Shown here piece after piece: positions 1 to 7,690 of a DNA stretch of 64,000 bases (positions within the stretch are counted from its first letter, which is position 1; each line of letters begins with the position of its first letter). Source of the DNA: Methanosphaerula palustris E1-9c (GTDB lineage Archaea; Halobacteriota; Methanomicrobia; Methanomicrobiales; Methanospirillaceae); assembly GCF_000021965.1 (NCBI RefSeq), contig NC_011832.1:248001-312000 (forward strand), read 5' to 3'. Made by a program: the position numbers and the translations under genes. The notes beneath the pieces are model-generated. The model did no database searches, had not been told where the DNA came from, and worked only from the letters and a program-made list of their open reading frames with translations.

Positions 1-779
1 CCGGTCCCCTTGCCACCGGCCTCGACACCAACCAATCTGACCGATGGGTCGTTCACGAACGGGTGGAACATCCCGATTGCGTTCGAGCCGCCGCCGACGC
101 AGGCGATGGCCATATCCGGCAGCCGGCCGTAGCGGGAGAGGAACTGTTCGCGGGTCTCGTTCCCGATCACCGCCTGGAAGTCCCGGACCATCGTCGGATA
201 TGGGTGGGGTCCGACTACCGAGCCGAGGACATAGTGGGTGGTGTCCAGTTCGCTGACCCATCCCCGCAGCGCCTCGTTGACTGCATCCTTCAGGGTTCTG
301 GTTCCGGTTTTTGCCGGGATCACCTCGGCCCCCATCAACTGCATCCGAAAGACGTTCAACTGTTGCCGTTCGATATCGACCTCGCCCATATAGACCTGTA
401 CTGGCATCCCAAGTACTGCACCAACGATGGCCGTCGCGACCCCGTGCTGCCCGGCCCCTGTCTCGGCTATCAGCCGTGTCTTGCCCATGGACTTTGCGAG
501 CAGCCCCTGGCCGAGGGTGTTGTTCAGTTTGTGTGCCCCACCGTGCATCAGGTCCTCCCGTTTCAGGTAGACCTTACAGCCGAGATCCGCCGACATCCGC
601 GGGCAGAAGGTGAGCTGGGTCGGCCTCCCGGCGTACTCGGTCAGCATCTGCCTGAGTGCCGTGACAAAGGCCGGGTCGTTCCGGGCCCTGATGTAAGCCG
701 CCTCAAGTTCATCGAGTGCCGCGATCATCGTCTCAGGGACATATCGCCCTCCAAATTCTCCAAATCTTCCGTTATCCAT
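1..779 (-). CDS. trpB: Tryptophan synthase beta subunit (3' part beyond window edge)
   Basis: Condenses indole with serine to give tryptophan, using PLP, in complex with TrpA. The start ATG lies at 779-777 on the minus strand and about 259 residues are visible before the window ends, so the gene is cut by the edge and not truncated biologically. The N-terminus ([19 protein letters not shown]) is the classic TrpB opening. The PLP-lysine segment reads [14 protein letters not shown], followed by [12 protein letters not shown]. This is the standard trpB1 type. It follows trpC by 11 bp and is last visible in the trpEGDCB operon; trpA would be expected next, beyond the edge. No frame damage was seen in the visible part. 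Confidence 0.95.
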   Translation of the reverse strand, partial: MDNGRFGEFGGRYVPETMIAALDELEAAYIRARNDPAFVTALRQMLTEYAGRPTQLTFCPRMSADLGCKVYLKREDLMHGGAHKLNNTLGQGLLAKSMGKTRLIAETGAGQHGVATAIVGAVLGMPVQVYMGEVDIERQQLNVFRMQLMGAEVIPAKTGTRTLKDAVNEALRGWVSELDTTHYVLGSVVGPHPYPTMVRDFQAVIGNETREQFLSRYGRLPDMAIACVGGGSNAIGMFHPFVNDPSVRLVGVEAGGKGT

Positions 780-790
780 GGTATCGTCCG

Positions 791-1594
791 TCAATCTCTG
801 GTCTCCCTCTTCTCATTCTCATCATTTTCCCCCTGATAGCCTGCATGGATGAACCCTTTCAGGGCCGTCACCGGGTCCGGCGCGGCCATCACCGCCGTCC
901 CGATCAGAAATGCGTCGGCGAACGGAGTCAGTTCCATCAGGTTCCCGGGGGTTTTGATCCCGCTCTCGCTGATCACCACCCGGCCGGCTCCGGCAGCCAG
1001 GTGCGCCAGCCTTCTGGTGACAGATCGGTCGATCTGAAGGGTGGCCAGATCCCGATTGTTGATCCCGATCAGCGGGGTGCTGGTCGCGAGTGCTGAGTCC
1101 ATTTCCTCTTCTGTGTGCACCTCGACCAGCGGCTCCAGCCCGGCATCCAGGGCTGCCCTGACGAAGGTGGGGAGGTCATCCCCGAGGAGGCGTGCGATCA
1201 ACAGCACGGCGTCGGCGCTGATCGCCTGTGTCTCGGCGATCTGCCGGAGGTCGGTGATGAAGTCCTTTCGGAGGATCGGGATGGTGGTTCTGGCCCGCAC
1301 CTGCTGTAGGGCCTCCACCGACCCCCCGAACAGTTCCGGTTCGGTCAGCACCGAGAGGCCGACGCAGCCGCCTCCGGCCAGCGCTGCCCCAAGTTCTCCT
1401 GGGTCCGGGATCATCCTGATCGCTCCCATGGACGGGGATGCAGGTTTGATTTCCGCGATCACGGCGTGCCGATTGGAGGCGTTTCTGATCGCCCCGGCCA
1501 GGCTGACCGGCCGATGGGCGGAGGGTGGATATCCCCCGGTTGGGAGGTGGGCGCCCCTCACCCGGGAGGCCGCTGCCAGGTGATCGAGGATCAT
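791..1594 (-). CDS. trpC: Indole-3-glycerol-phosphate synthase
   Basis: Closes the indole ring from CdRP in tryptophan biosynthesis; cytosolic (beta/alpha)8 barrel. The 267-residue protein has the expected catalytic lysine segments AEIKPASPS and ILRKDFI, the GINNRDL strand and the phosphate-binding VISESGI and FLIGTAVM segments, and full family length. Its ATG overlaps the trpD stop by four bases (ATGA), indicating translational coupling. Only the TrpC domain is present: the protein ends after the barrel with a charged tail, so there is no TrpF fusion here. Confidence 0.95.
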   Translation of the reverse strand: MILDHLAAASRVRGAHLPTGGYPPSAHRPVSLAGAIRNASNRHAVIAEIKPASPSMGAIRMIPDPGELGAALAGGGCVGLSVLTEPELFGGSVEALQQVRARTTIPILRKDFITDLRQIAETQAISADAVLLIARLLGDDLPTFVRAALDAGLEPLVEVHTEEEMDSALATSTPLIGINNRDLATLQIDRSVTRRLAHLAAGAGRVVISESGIKTPGNLMELTPFADAFLIGTAVMAAPDPVTALKGFIHAGYQGENDENEKRETRD

Positions 1595-2610
1595 GTCTCA
1601 CCTCTGCTGGTCGAGATCAGTGTCTGAAGGGTGACAGCCGCTGCCCCCGAGTCGATCGATGTCGCGGCCAGCCTGACTCCTTCATTGAGGTCAACAGCCC
1701 TGCCACCGAGATAGATCGCCGCCGCCGCATTGAGGAGGGTGATCTCCCGGCACGCCCCCCCTTCTCCATCGAGGATACCCTTGATGATTGCGGCGCTGGT
1801 GTGGACGTCCCCGCCCTGCAGTTCGGCGATGTTCACTGGGGGAATCCCGAACTGTTCCGGAGTCAGGGTGTATCGGAGGATCTCGGTCCCCTTCACCTCT
1901 ACCACCTCAGTGGCGGTTGCTGTGCTGATCTCGTCGAGTCCTCCGCCGCAGACAATCATCGCATGATCGACACCGAGGGTCTGCAGCACCGGGGGGAGCA
2001 GGTCGAGGAGTGACGGTTCCGGCACCCCGAGGAGCTGCGCGTCGGCCCCTGCCGGATTGGTCAGCGGGCCGAGGATGTTGAAGACGGTCCGAATCCCGAT
2101 CTCCTTACGGGCCGCTGCGACATGCTTCATCGCAGGGTGATGGGTCTGGGCGAAGAGGAAGACGATCCCTGCCTGTTCCAGGGTCGCCTGCTCCTGCGCC
2201 GGCGTCATCGCCAGGTTTACACCGAGTTCCTCGAGCACATCAGCCGATCCGCATCGCCCTGAAGCCGAACGGTTACCGTGTTTGACGATCCGGACCCCTG
2301 CTCCTGCCGCGACGATCGCCGCAGCCGTACTGATGTTGAAGGTTCCTGCCTGGTCTCCTCCGGTGCCGCAGGTGTCGACAAGCCGTCCCTGCCCACCTCT
2401 GACCTGGAACTGCACGGCATGGACACGCATCACCGCTGCAAAGGCCGCGACCTCGGCGGGGCTCTCTCCTTTCATCCGGAGTGCCGTCAGAAACGAACCT
2501 ATCTGGGCATTGGTGGCCGCCCCTGTCATGATCGCCTCCATCGCCCCTGCAGCCATCTGTTCAGGAAGGTCCTGTCCGGCGATCACCCTGGCCAGCGCCT
2601 CCTTGATCAT
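1591..2610 (-). CDS. trpD: Anthranilate phosphoribosyltransferase
   Basis: Transfers phosphoribose from PRPP to anthranilate, the second step of tryptophan synthesis. The 339-residue protein matches the stand-alone TrpD length. Visible motifs are the PRPP-binding GTGGDQAGTFNIS, the anthranilate-site KHGNRSASGRCGSADVLE and the NILGPLTNPAGA segment. It overlaps trpG upstream by four bases (ATGA) and trpC downstream by four bases, so the operon is tightly coupled. It is not fused to TrpG, unlike some bacterial enzymes. Confidence 0.95.
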   Translation of the reverse strand: MIKEALARVIAGQDLPEQMAAGAMEAIMTGAATNAQIGSFLTALRMKGESPAEVAAFAAVMRVHAVQFQVRGGQGRLVDTCGTGGDQAGTFNISTAAAIVAAGAGVRIVKHGNRSASGRCGSADVLEELGVNLAMTPAQEQATLEQAGIVFLFAQTHHPAMKHVAAARKEIGIRTVFNILGPLTNPAGADAQLLGVPEPSLLDLLPPVLQTLGVDHAMIVCGGGLDEISTATATEVVEVKGTEILRYTLTPEQFGIPPVNIAELQGGDVHTSAAIIKGILDGEGGACREITLLNAAAAIYLGGRAVDLNEGVRLAATSIDSGAAAVTLQTLISTSRGET

Positions 2611-3203
2611 ACGCTCCTCCTGCCGAGGTACGGCTGCTCCAGAAAGTTTCTGATCAGTGCCTCCCCTGCCGGGGAGAGGATACTCTCCGGGTGGAACTGG
2701 ACCCCTTCAATTGGGAACTCCCGGTGGCGCACCCCCATCACCTCGTCATCGTCCAGACTGGTCGCCGATATGATCAGCGAGTCCGGGAACATGTCTTTGT
2801 CTGCGACCAGCGAGTGGTACCTGGTCGCGGTGAACGGTGATGGGAGGCCGGCGAAGACTCCTGTCTGGTCGTGGACGATCGGGGAAGTCTTTCCGTGCAT
2901 CAGTATCCTGGCCCGGACGATCCGGCTGCCGAAGGTGGCGCAGATTGCCTGATGGCCCAGGCAGACCCCGAGGGTCGGGACGGTGTGACTCAGCGTTTCG
3001 AGCACGGTCCGATACAGAGTCGAATCTTCAGGCTTTCCCGGCCCGGGGGAGAGGAGGATCCGATCGCAGCCAGCGGCCGCAGCAAAAGTATCCTCTGTGG
3101 TGGCATCCTTTGTGATCACTGATACCACGGCACCGAGCATGCCGAGGAGCTGGCAGAGGTTGTAGGTGAACGAGTCGAAACTGTCGATCACGAGCACCTT
3201 CAT
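2607..3203 (-). CDS. trpG: Anthranilate synthase glutamine amidotransferase subunit
   Basis: Supplies ammonia from glutamine to TrpE for anthranilate synthesis. The class I amidotransferase triad is visible: nucleophile Cys in LGVCLGHQAIC and the His-Glu pair in GVQFHPESIL near the C-terminus. The ATG at 3203 is chosen because it follows a GGAGGGAG ribosome-binding site and overlaps the trpE stop (ATGA). A 22-residue N-terminal extension in the same frame is trpE coding sequence and is not expected to be translated as TrpG. The product is 198 residues, normal for a stand-alone TrpG. Confidence 0.95.
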   Translation of the reverse strand: MKVLVIDSFDSFTYNLCQLLGMLGAVVSVITKDATTEDTFAAAAGCDRILLSPGPGKPEDSTLYRTVLETLSHTVPTLGVCLGHQAICATFGSRIVRARILMHGKTSPIVHDQTGVFAGLPSPFTATRYHSLVADKDMFPDSLIISATSLDDDEVMGVRHREFPIEGVQFHPESILSPAGEALIRNFLEQPYLGRRSV

Positions 3204-4708
3204 ACACTCCCTCCTGCCAGGTCGAGTGCCTGCATCATCGCTGCTGCCTTTGCTTCGGTCTCCTTCCACTCGTGCTCCGGCACCGAGTCGGCGACGATCC
3301 CTGCACCGACCTGTATCGCAGCGATCCCGTCTCTGATCACGACCGTCCGTATGGCAATGGCAAAGTCCAGGGTCCGATCGAAGCCGATGTACCCGACTGC
3401 CCCAGCATAGAGGCCGCGATCCTGCGGTTCAAGATCGTTGATGATCTCCATTGCTCTGACTTTTGGAGCCCCTGAAACGGTCCCTGCAGGGAAGCAGGAG
3501 GTGAACGCATCGAAGCAGGTCAGGTGATCGGCGAGGGTGCCCTGGACGGTCGAGACGATGTGCTGGACATGGGAGAAGCGCTCGATCGTCATGAAGTCCC
3601 TGACCCTGACCGAGCCGTAGGTGCTGACCCTGCCGATGTCATTTCTGGCCAGGTCTACGAGCATCAGATGTTCAGCTCGTTCTTTGGGATCGTTGAGCAG
3701 GTCCGTGGCCAGTGCCAGGTCCTCCTCCTCGTTCTTTCCCCGTCGTCTGGTCCCGGCTATCGGAACGGTGGTGACTGTTCTCCCCTCCACCCGAACCAGC
3801 ATCTCAGGGCTCGAACCTGCGATCTGGTGGTCCTGAAAGTCCAGGTAGTAGAGGTAGGGTCCCGGGTTGATCGCCCGTTGGGCACGGTAGAGGAGGAATG
3901 GATCCCCGGCATACGGGCAGGTGATCTGCCGCGAGATGACGGCCTGCAGGATGTCGCCTGCATGGATATGCTCTCTGGCTTTGAGGACCGCGTCTTGGTA
4001 GGCTGCGGGTGAGAGGGAGGAGATGTAGGTCTCCGCGTTTCTCCTCCTCTCCTCTGGAAAGATCTGGCGGGGTGTCTCTTTCCGAAGTTGGTCCAGGGTT
4101 TTGCAGAGGAGGCGTAGATGCTCACGGGCCTGTTCGTAGGCTGCACCAGCGTCCTGTTCCTGACCGAGCATGGGGGTCGTGAAGAGGGTGATGGTCCCTG
4201 CAAGGTGTTCGAAGACGGCTCCCCCGGTGACCAGCATGAAGGTGCCGAGGAACGGTTCCTCCCTGATCTGTCGTAATGAGGGCCTGAGTCCTGGATGGAT
4301 CTGTGGTGCCAGTTCATATGAGAATGAACCGATCATCCCGCCGGCAAATGGGGGAACCCGTATCCCTGCATAGGTGAACCGGCTCATCACCGATTCGAGC
4401 TGTTCTACTGGATTCCTTCCTTTTGGTGCCGTGGCGATCGCGATGAATCGAGAATCTCCGTCAAGCTCCACTCCTCCATTGCCTCTGAACTGGATTTTCA
4501 GAGGCGGGTCGATGGCGATGAACGAGTAGCGTGCCAGTCTGGTCGGTCCTTCGACCGATTCGAGCAGTGCTCCCACCCCTTTTGCCAGCGCACGGTACCC
4601 CACGGCCGGCGAGAGGTCATCGATCGGGATCGTGCAGGTAAGAGGGATCAGCAGCGGCTTCGCCAGGTCTCTTGCCAGGGTGGTGTACTCCTCCTTAGAG
4701 AGGTTCAT
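3200..4708 (-). CDS. trpE: Anthranilate synthase component I
   Basis: Converts chorismate plus TrpG-derived ammonia to anthranilate, the committed and usually feedback-inhibited step. A chorismate-binding domain fills the C-terminal half (SSPEMLVRVEG, VPIAGTRRRGKNEEED, FPAGTVSGAPKVRAMEII and the terminal GAGIVADSVPEHEWKE). The start at 4708 (MNLSKEEYTTLA) is preferred because GAGGATG lies about ten bases upstream. An in-frame ATG at 4753 would place two candidate TRP boxes inside or touching the coding region, although it could serve as a leaderless start. First gene of the operon. Confidence 0.93.
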   Translation of the reverse strand: MNLSKEEYTTLARDLAKPLLIPLTCTIPIDDLSPAVGYRALAKGVGALLESVEGPTRLARYSFIAIDPPLKIQFRGNGGVELDGDSRFIAIATAPKGRNPVEQLESVMSRFTYAGIRVPPFAGGMIGSFSYELAPQIHPGLRPSLRQIREEPFLGTFMLVTGGAVFEHLAGTITLFTTPMLGQEQDAGAAYEQAREHLRLLCKTLDQLRKETPRQIFPEERRRNAETYISSLSPAAYQDAVLKAREHIHAGDILQAVISRQITCPYAGDPFLLYRAQRAINPGPYLYYLDFQDHQIAGSSPEMLVRVEGRTVTTVPIAGTRRRGKNEEEDLALATDLLNDPKERAEHLMLVDLARNDIGRVSTYGSVRVRDFMTIERFSHVQHIVSTVQGTLADHLTCFDAFTSCFPAGTVSGAPKVRAMEIINDLEPQDRGLYAGAVGYIGFDRTLDFAIAIRTVVIRDGIAAIQVGAGIVADSVPEHEWKETEAKAAAMMQALDLAGGSV

Positions 4709-4733
4709 CTTCAATTCATCCTCAAAGTTTTGA

Positions 4734-4790
4734 TGTACATTTGTGATCTTCATTGTACATAAGTACGAACAGTGTTACATAAAAATGCTT
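4734..4790 (-). promoter_or_regulatory. trp operon promoter with two TGTACA (TRP-box-like) repeats
   Basis: Two exact TGTACA hexamers lie at 4734-4739 and 4754-4759, 20 bp apart (about two helical turns), with a degenerate GTAC and a TGTTACA further upstream at about 4762-4779. On the minus strand an AT-rich TATA-like element (TTTTTATG) sits at about 4775-4788, which would put transcription start near 4752, on top of the proximal box. TGTACA is the TRP-box consensus reported for the TrpY repressor of Methanothermobacter. No trpY-like gene is seen nearby, so use by a TrpY homologue is inferred. Confidence 0.6.
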
Positions 4791-4842
4791 TGATGTGTAT
4801 ATATTCTGAGAAGGGAAAAAGAGAAATTGGTATAGGCAGCAC

Positions 4843-6141
4843 TCAGTGCTGCTGCCGTCCGCGCTCGATCAGGTTTCCGATCAGGGTTAAGGAGGCCCCT
4901 TCCTCGGGGGATCTGAGCGTGGCCTTCTCGATCGTCATCTGCCGTCTGGATCCATCGGGGAACTGCAGGGTTGCCTCGTATGTGCTGGTGGACGGTTCCA
5001 GAAATAGGTCGTCGTCCCCCTGCTCGTACACTGCTAGGTCCTCTGCAGGGAAGACGTCAGCCGTCTTGGCTCCGATGATCACGGCCCGGGATCGCCCGAC
5101 CATCTCTTCAAAGGCCTGGTTGCATTCGAGGAACCGCCGGTCCGGATTCAGACAGTAGATCGGGCGAGGGAAGGCATCGATGAAGTGGTGGACAAACAGG
5201 TACTGCCGTTTCAGTGTATCTTCGGCCTCCTTCCATTCGGTCATATCGGTCAGCACGATATATGCGATATGATCCCCCTCATGATCGATTGAGGAGAGGC
5301 GGGCGGAGAGGTACCGCCGTTTTCCGCTCTTCTGGACGATCCAGAATCGAAGCTCTTTGGGCACCCCGCCTGACTGATTGTATTCATCGACCAGGGGCCT
5401 GACCCGCTCTTGCTCTTCAGAAGCAATCACATCAAGGGCAGTCATCGCAAAGATCTCGTCACGCGGATAACCGAGGATTGCGGCAGCCCGCTCGTTGACG
5501 TAGACCATCTCCCGGTCCCTGCTGATGACCAGCCCATCCTGAATGTTCTCAGCCATCCCCCGAAAGAGCGCTTCGCTCTGTTTCAGTGCCTGCTCTGCCT
5601 GCTTCTGGGCGGTGATATCCTCAAGGATCACAGTCATCCCCTGTGTCCCATCATCGAATACCGTCGCAACAGCTTTTAATTTAAATATTCTGGCCGGGTC
5701 GGTGGGAATCTCAAGTTCGTCCGCGACTTCCTCCCCGTTCAGTGCAGCGAGCAGTTGTAGGACGAGGTCATGGACCGCTGGGTTTGGGACTGGCAGGTAT
5801 TCCAGTTGCCGTCCGACTACCTCTCCGCGCTCAATCTGCAGGAACTGTAGGAACTGGTCGTTGATCTGTCCGATCCGGTGCTCCTGGTCGAGGACCATGA
5901 TCATCTCAGAGGGAAAGGAGAGGAGGGCGCTGAGTGGAATCCGCTGGGAGAGGGTGAAGACTTTGGCCATCCCGTAGTTCCTCATCTCGACATGACCGGA
6001 GACTCGCAGAATGTCCAAGTACCTCCCGACAGAGTGTTTATTCTTTCCGAGGGCGCGTGCAATCTCGGTCACACTCATCCCCTGCGGTATCTGCTTCAGG
6101 ATCTCCCTGATCCTCCGCAGTTCCTCTGAAGGTGGTTTCAT
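4843..6141 (-). CDS. HTH-PAS sensory regulator (three PAS domains, no kinase)
   Basis: A one-component-style sensor of 432 residues. Residues about 1-70 form a winged/HTH domain (GMSVTEIARALGKNKHSVGRYLD) followed by tandem PAS/PAC domains at about 75-190, 190-305 and 310-430 (MVLDQEHRIGQINDQF, VYVNERAAAILGYPRDE, IYCLNPDRRFLECNQAFEEM). There is no HisKA or HATPase, so output is presumably through the HTH domain on DNA. This architecture is common in Methanomicrobiales. It is divergent from the CARDB/RND exporter genes, with repeated ATGTGTAACC motifs between them, so local control of the exporter is a reasonable inference. The sensed ligand is unknown. Confidence 0.85.
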   Translation of the reverse strand: MKPPSEELRRIREILKQIPQGMSVTEIARALGKNKHSVGRYLDILRVSGHVEMRNYGMAKVFTLSQRIPLSALLSFPSEMIMVLDQEHRIGQINDQFLQFLQIERGEVVGRQLEYLPVPNPAVHDLVLQLLAALNGEEVADELEIPTDPARIFKLKAVATVFDDGTQGMTVILEDITAQKQAEQALKQSEALFRGMAENIQDGLVISRDREMVYVNERAAAILGYPRDEIFAMTALDVIASEEQERVRPLVDEYNQSGGVPKELRFWIVQKSGKRRYLSARLSSIDHEGDHIAYIVLTDMTEWKEAEDTLKRQYLFVHHFIDAFPRPIYCLNPDRRFLECNQAFEEMVGRSRAVIIGAKTADVFPAEDLAVYEQGDDDLFLEPSTSTYEATLQFPDGSRRQMTIEKATLRSPEEGASLTLIGNLIERGRQQH

Positions 6142-6181
6142 CCATATTCAATTGGGGTCTGAAAATTTAAAGATATATGAA

Positions 6182-6251
6182 ATGTGTAACCAGTATGTGG
6201 GGCCTTCACTTGAATCAATTATGTGTAACCTATAACGCATTAATTTAAATA
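6182..6251. promoter_or_regulatory. Divergent promoter region with direct repeats and TATA box
   Basis: The sequence ATGTGTAACC occurs exactly twice, at 6182-6191 and 6221-6230 (39 bp apart), between the HTH-PAS regulator and the exported-protein gene. A TATA-like TTTAAATA at 6244-6251 on the plus strand is suitably placed for a start near 6275 and the ATG at 6311. A second TTTAAAT on the minus strand near 6160-6170 could serve the regulator. The repeats are candidate operators; binding by the regulator is inferred. Confidence 0.45.
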
Positions 6252-6310
6252 TTGAAGCCTCTAACCTCTATACCAGCGATCTCGTCAGCGTGCTGATCTG
6301 ATCAGATGGA

Positions 6311-7633
6311 ATGAAGCTTATGTCAGCGAATAGATATTCATCAGGTACAGTCTGGGTTCTCTCCCTGCTGCTGCTCATCGCCTGCGTGCTGGTCTCTCCA
6401 GCCATGGCCGGTACCAAGTATCTCTCCGGCGGCCCGTCGCTCTCAGCGGCGGTCACCGGCACCAACGAACTGATCTCCGGCCAGACCGTGCCATTGCAGG
6501 TGACGGTCCAGAACAGTGGTCTGATCGACTCCAAGTTCTCCCAGACCGGACTGGTCGACCGGACCGATCTACCGAACACCGCCAAGACGGTGACGGTCGG
6601 GCTTGGTTCCGGTAGCGCACCGGTCACGATCCAGTCGGATCCGCAGATGATCGGGGATATCCTCGGAGGTGCTTCCGGGCAGTCCAAGTTCAATGTTAAG
6701 GTCGAAGCCGATGCTCCATCAGGCACCTACACCCTGCCGGTCTCAGTGAATTACACCTATCTCGAGTCTGCAGAACAGGTCGGGACCGATTCGCTGAACT
6801 ATAACTATGTGACCAAGAGCCTGATCATCCCCCTGACCGTCACGATCAGGTCCGAAGTGATCGTCGACGTCCAGAAGATCTCGGCAGAGCAGTTGAACGT
6901 CGGCACTGAGGGATATCTGAACCTGACCCTGCAGAACACCGGGAACGAGAATGGTAAGAATGCCATCGTGAAGATCGTCAGAAACGGTGCCAGCCCGATC
7001 ACCCCGACCGACTCCTCGGTCTACATCGGTGACTTTGCAAAGGGCGCCGTCGTGAACTGCAGGTACCGGGTCGCGGTCTCCACCGAGGCAGCCGCCCAGA
7101 CCTACCCGGTCGACGTCATCGTCGCCTATGAGGACCATGACGGGATTAACAGGACCTCCCGGCTCCAGACGATCGGCGTCCCGATCGGCGGCAAGATAGA
7201 CTTCAAGGTCAGCTCTGAGGCACCATCGATCAACCCCGGCCAGAAGAAGGTGCTCGATGTCCAGTACACCAACGTCGGTGCGACCACCGTCTACAGCGCC
7301 CAAGCCCGACTCTCAGCGGTGGACCCGTTCACCTCCAACGATGACACGGCCTACCTTGGGGATATAAAGCCCGGCGACTCGGTGATGGCACACTTCGAGG
7401 TATCGACCACATCAGACGCGACCATCAAGCAGTACGGCCTCGACTCTGAGATACGGTACCGCGATGCACTCGACAACTCCCAGATCTCGGATACCATGAA
7501 GGTCCCGGTGAACGTCGTGGCCAAGACAGGGACCAGTGCAATCCTCGGCAACCCGATTATCCTTGCCGTGATCGCGGCCATCATAATCGGTGTCGGCTAC
7601 TTCCTCTACACCAGGAAGAAGGGGTCAGCGTGA
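6311..7633 (+). CDS. Exported CARDB/COG1361-type surface protein with C-terminal anchor
   Basis: A 440-residue exported protein: signal peptide at about residues 10-33 (VLSLLLLIACVLVSPAMA), three or four beta-sandwich repeats of the CARDB/NEW3 type (repeated LQVTVQNSG, LNLTLQNTGN and VLDVQYTNVG strands) and one C-terminal transmembrane helix (residues about 414-434) followed by RKKGSA. It is therefore displayed on the outer face and anchored at its C-terminus. It lies 57 bp upstream of an RND-type exporter gene, which suggests a partner or adaptor role for that transporter. Such proteins are often labelled 'S-layer domain-like protein'; a structural S-layer role is not supported by size or copy number. 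Confidence 0.8.
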   Translation: MKLMSANRYSSGTVWVLSLLLLIACVLVSPAMAGTKYLSGGPSLSAAVTGTNELISGQTVPLQVTVQNSGLIDSKFSQTGLVDRTDLPNTAKTVTVGLGSGSAPVTIQSDPQMIGDILGGASGQSKFNVKVEADAPSGTYTLPVSVNYTYLESAEQVGTDSLNYNYVTKSLIIPLTVTIRSEVIVDVQKISAEQLNVGTEGYLNLTLQNTGNENGKNAIVKIVRNGASPITPTDSSVYIGDFAKGAVVNCRYRVAVSTEAAAQTYPVDVIVAYEDHDGINRTSRLQTIGVPIGGKIDFKVSSEAPSINPGQKKVLDVQYTNVGATTVYSAQARLSAVDPFTSNDDTAYLGDIKPGDSVMAHFEVSTTSDATIKQYGLDSEIRYRDALDNSQISDTMKVPVNVVAKTGTSAILGNPIILAVIAAIIIGVGYFLYTRKKGSA

Positions 7634-7690
7634 GCAACGCTCTCTCCAGAGCCTCCCCTTCAGGTATGATCTCTTCAGGAGATGTTCTCC

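Noticed and set aside
63-836. 257-codon plus-strand frame at the left edge
   Set aside because: Antisense to trpB, whose signature sequence is read on the minus strand.
6311-7633. Calling the CARDB-like protein a structural S-layer protein
   Set aside because: It is small, single-copy-like, anchored by a C-terminal helix and paired with a transporter; nothing supports lattice formation.
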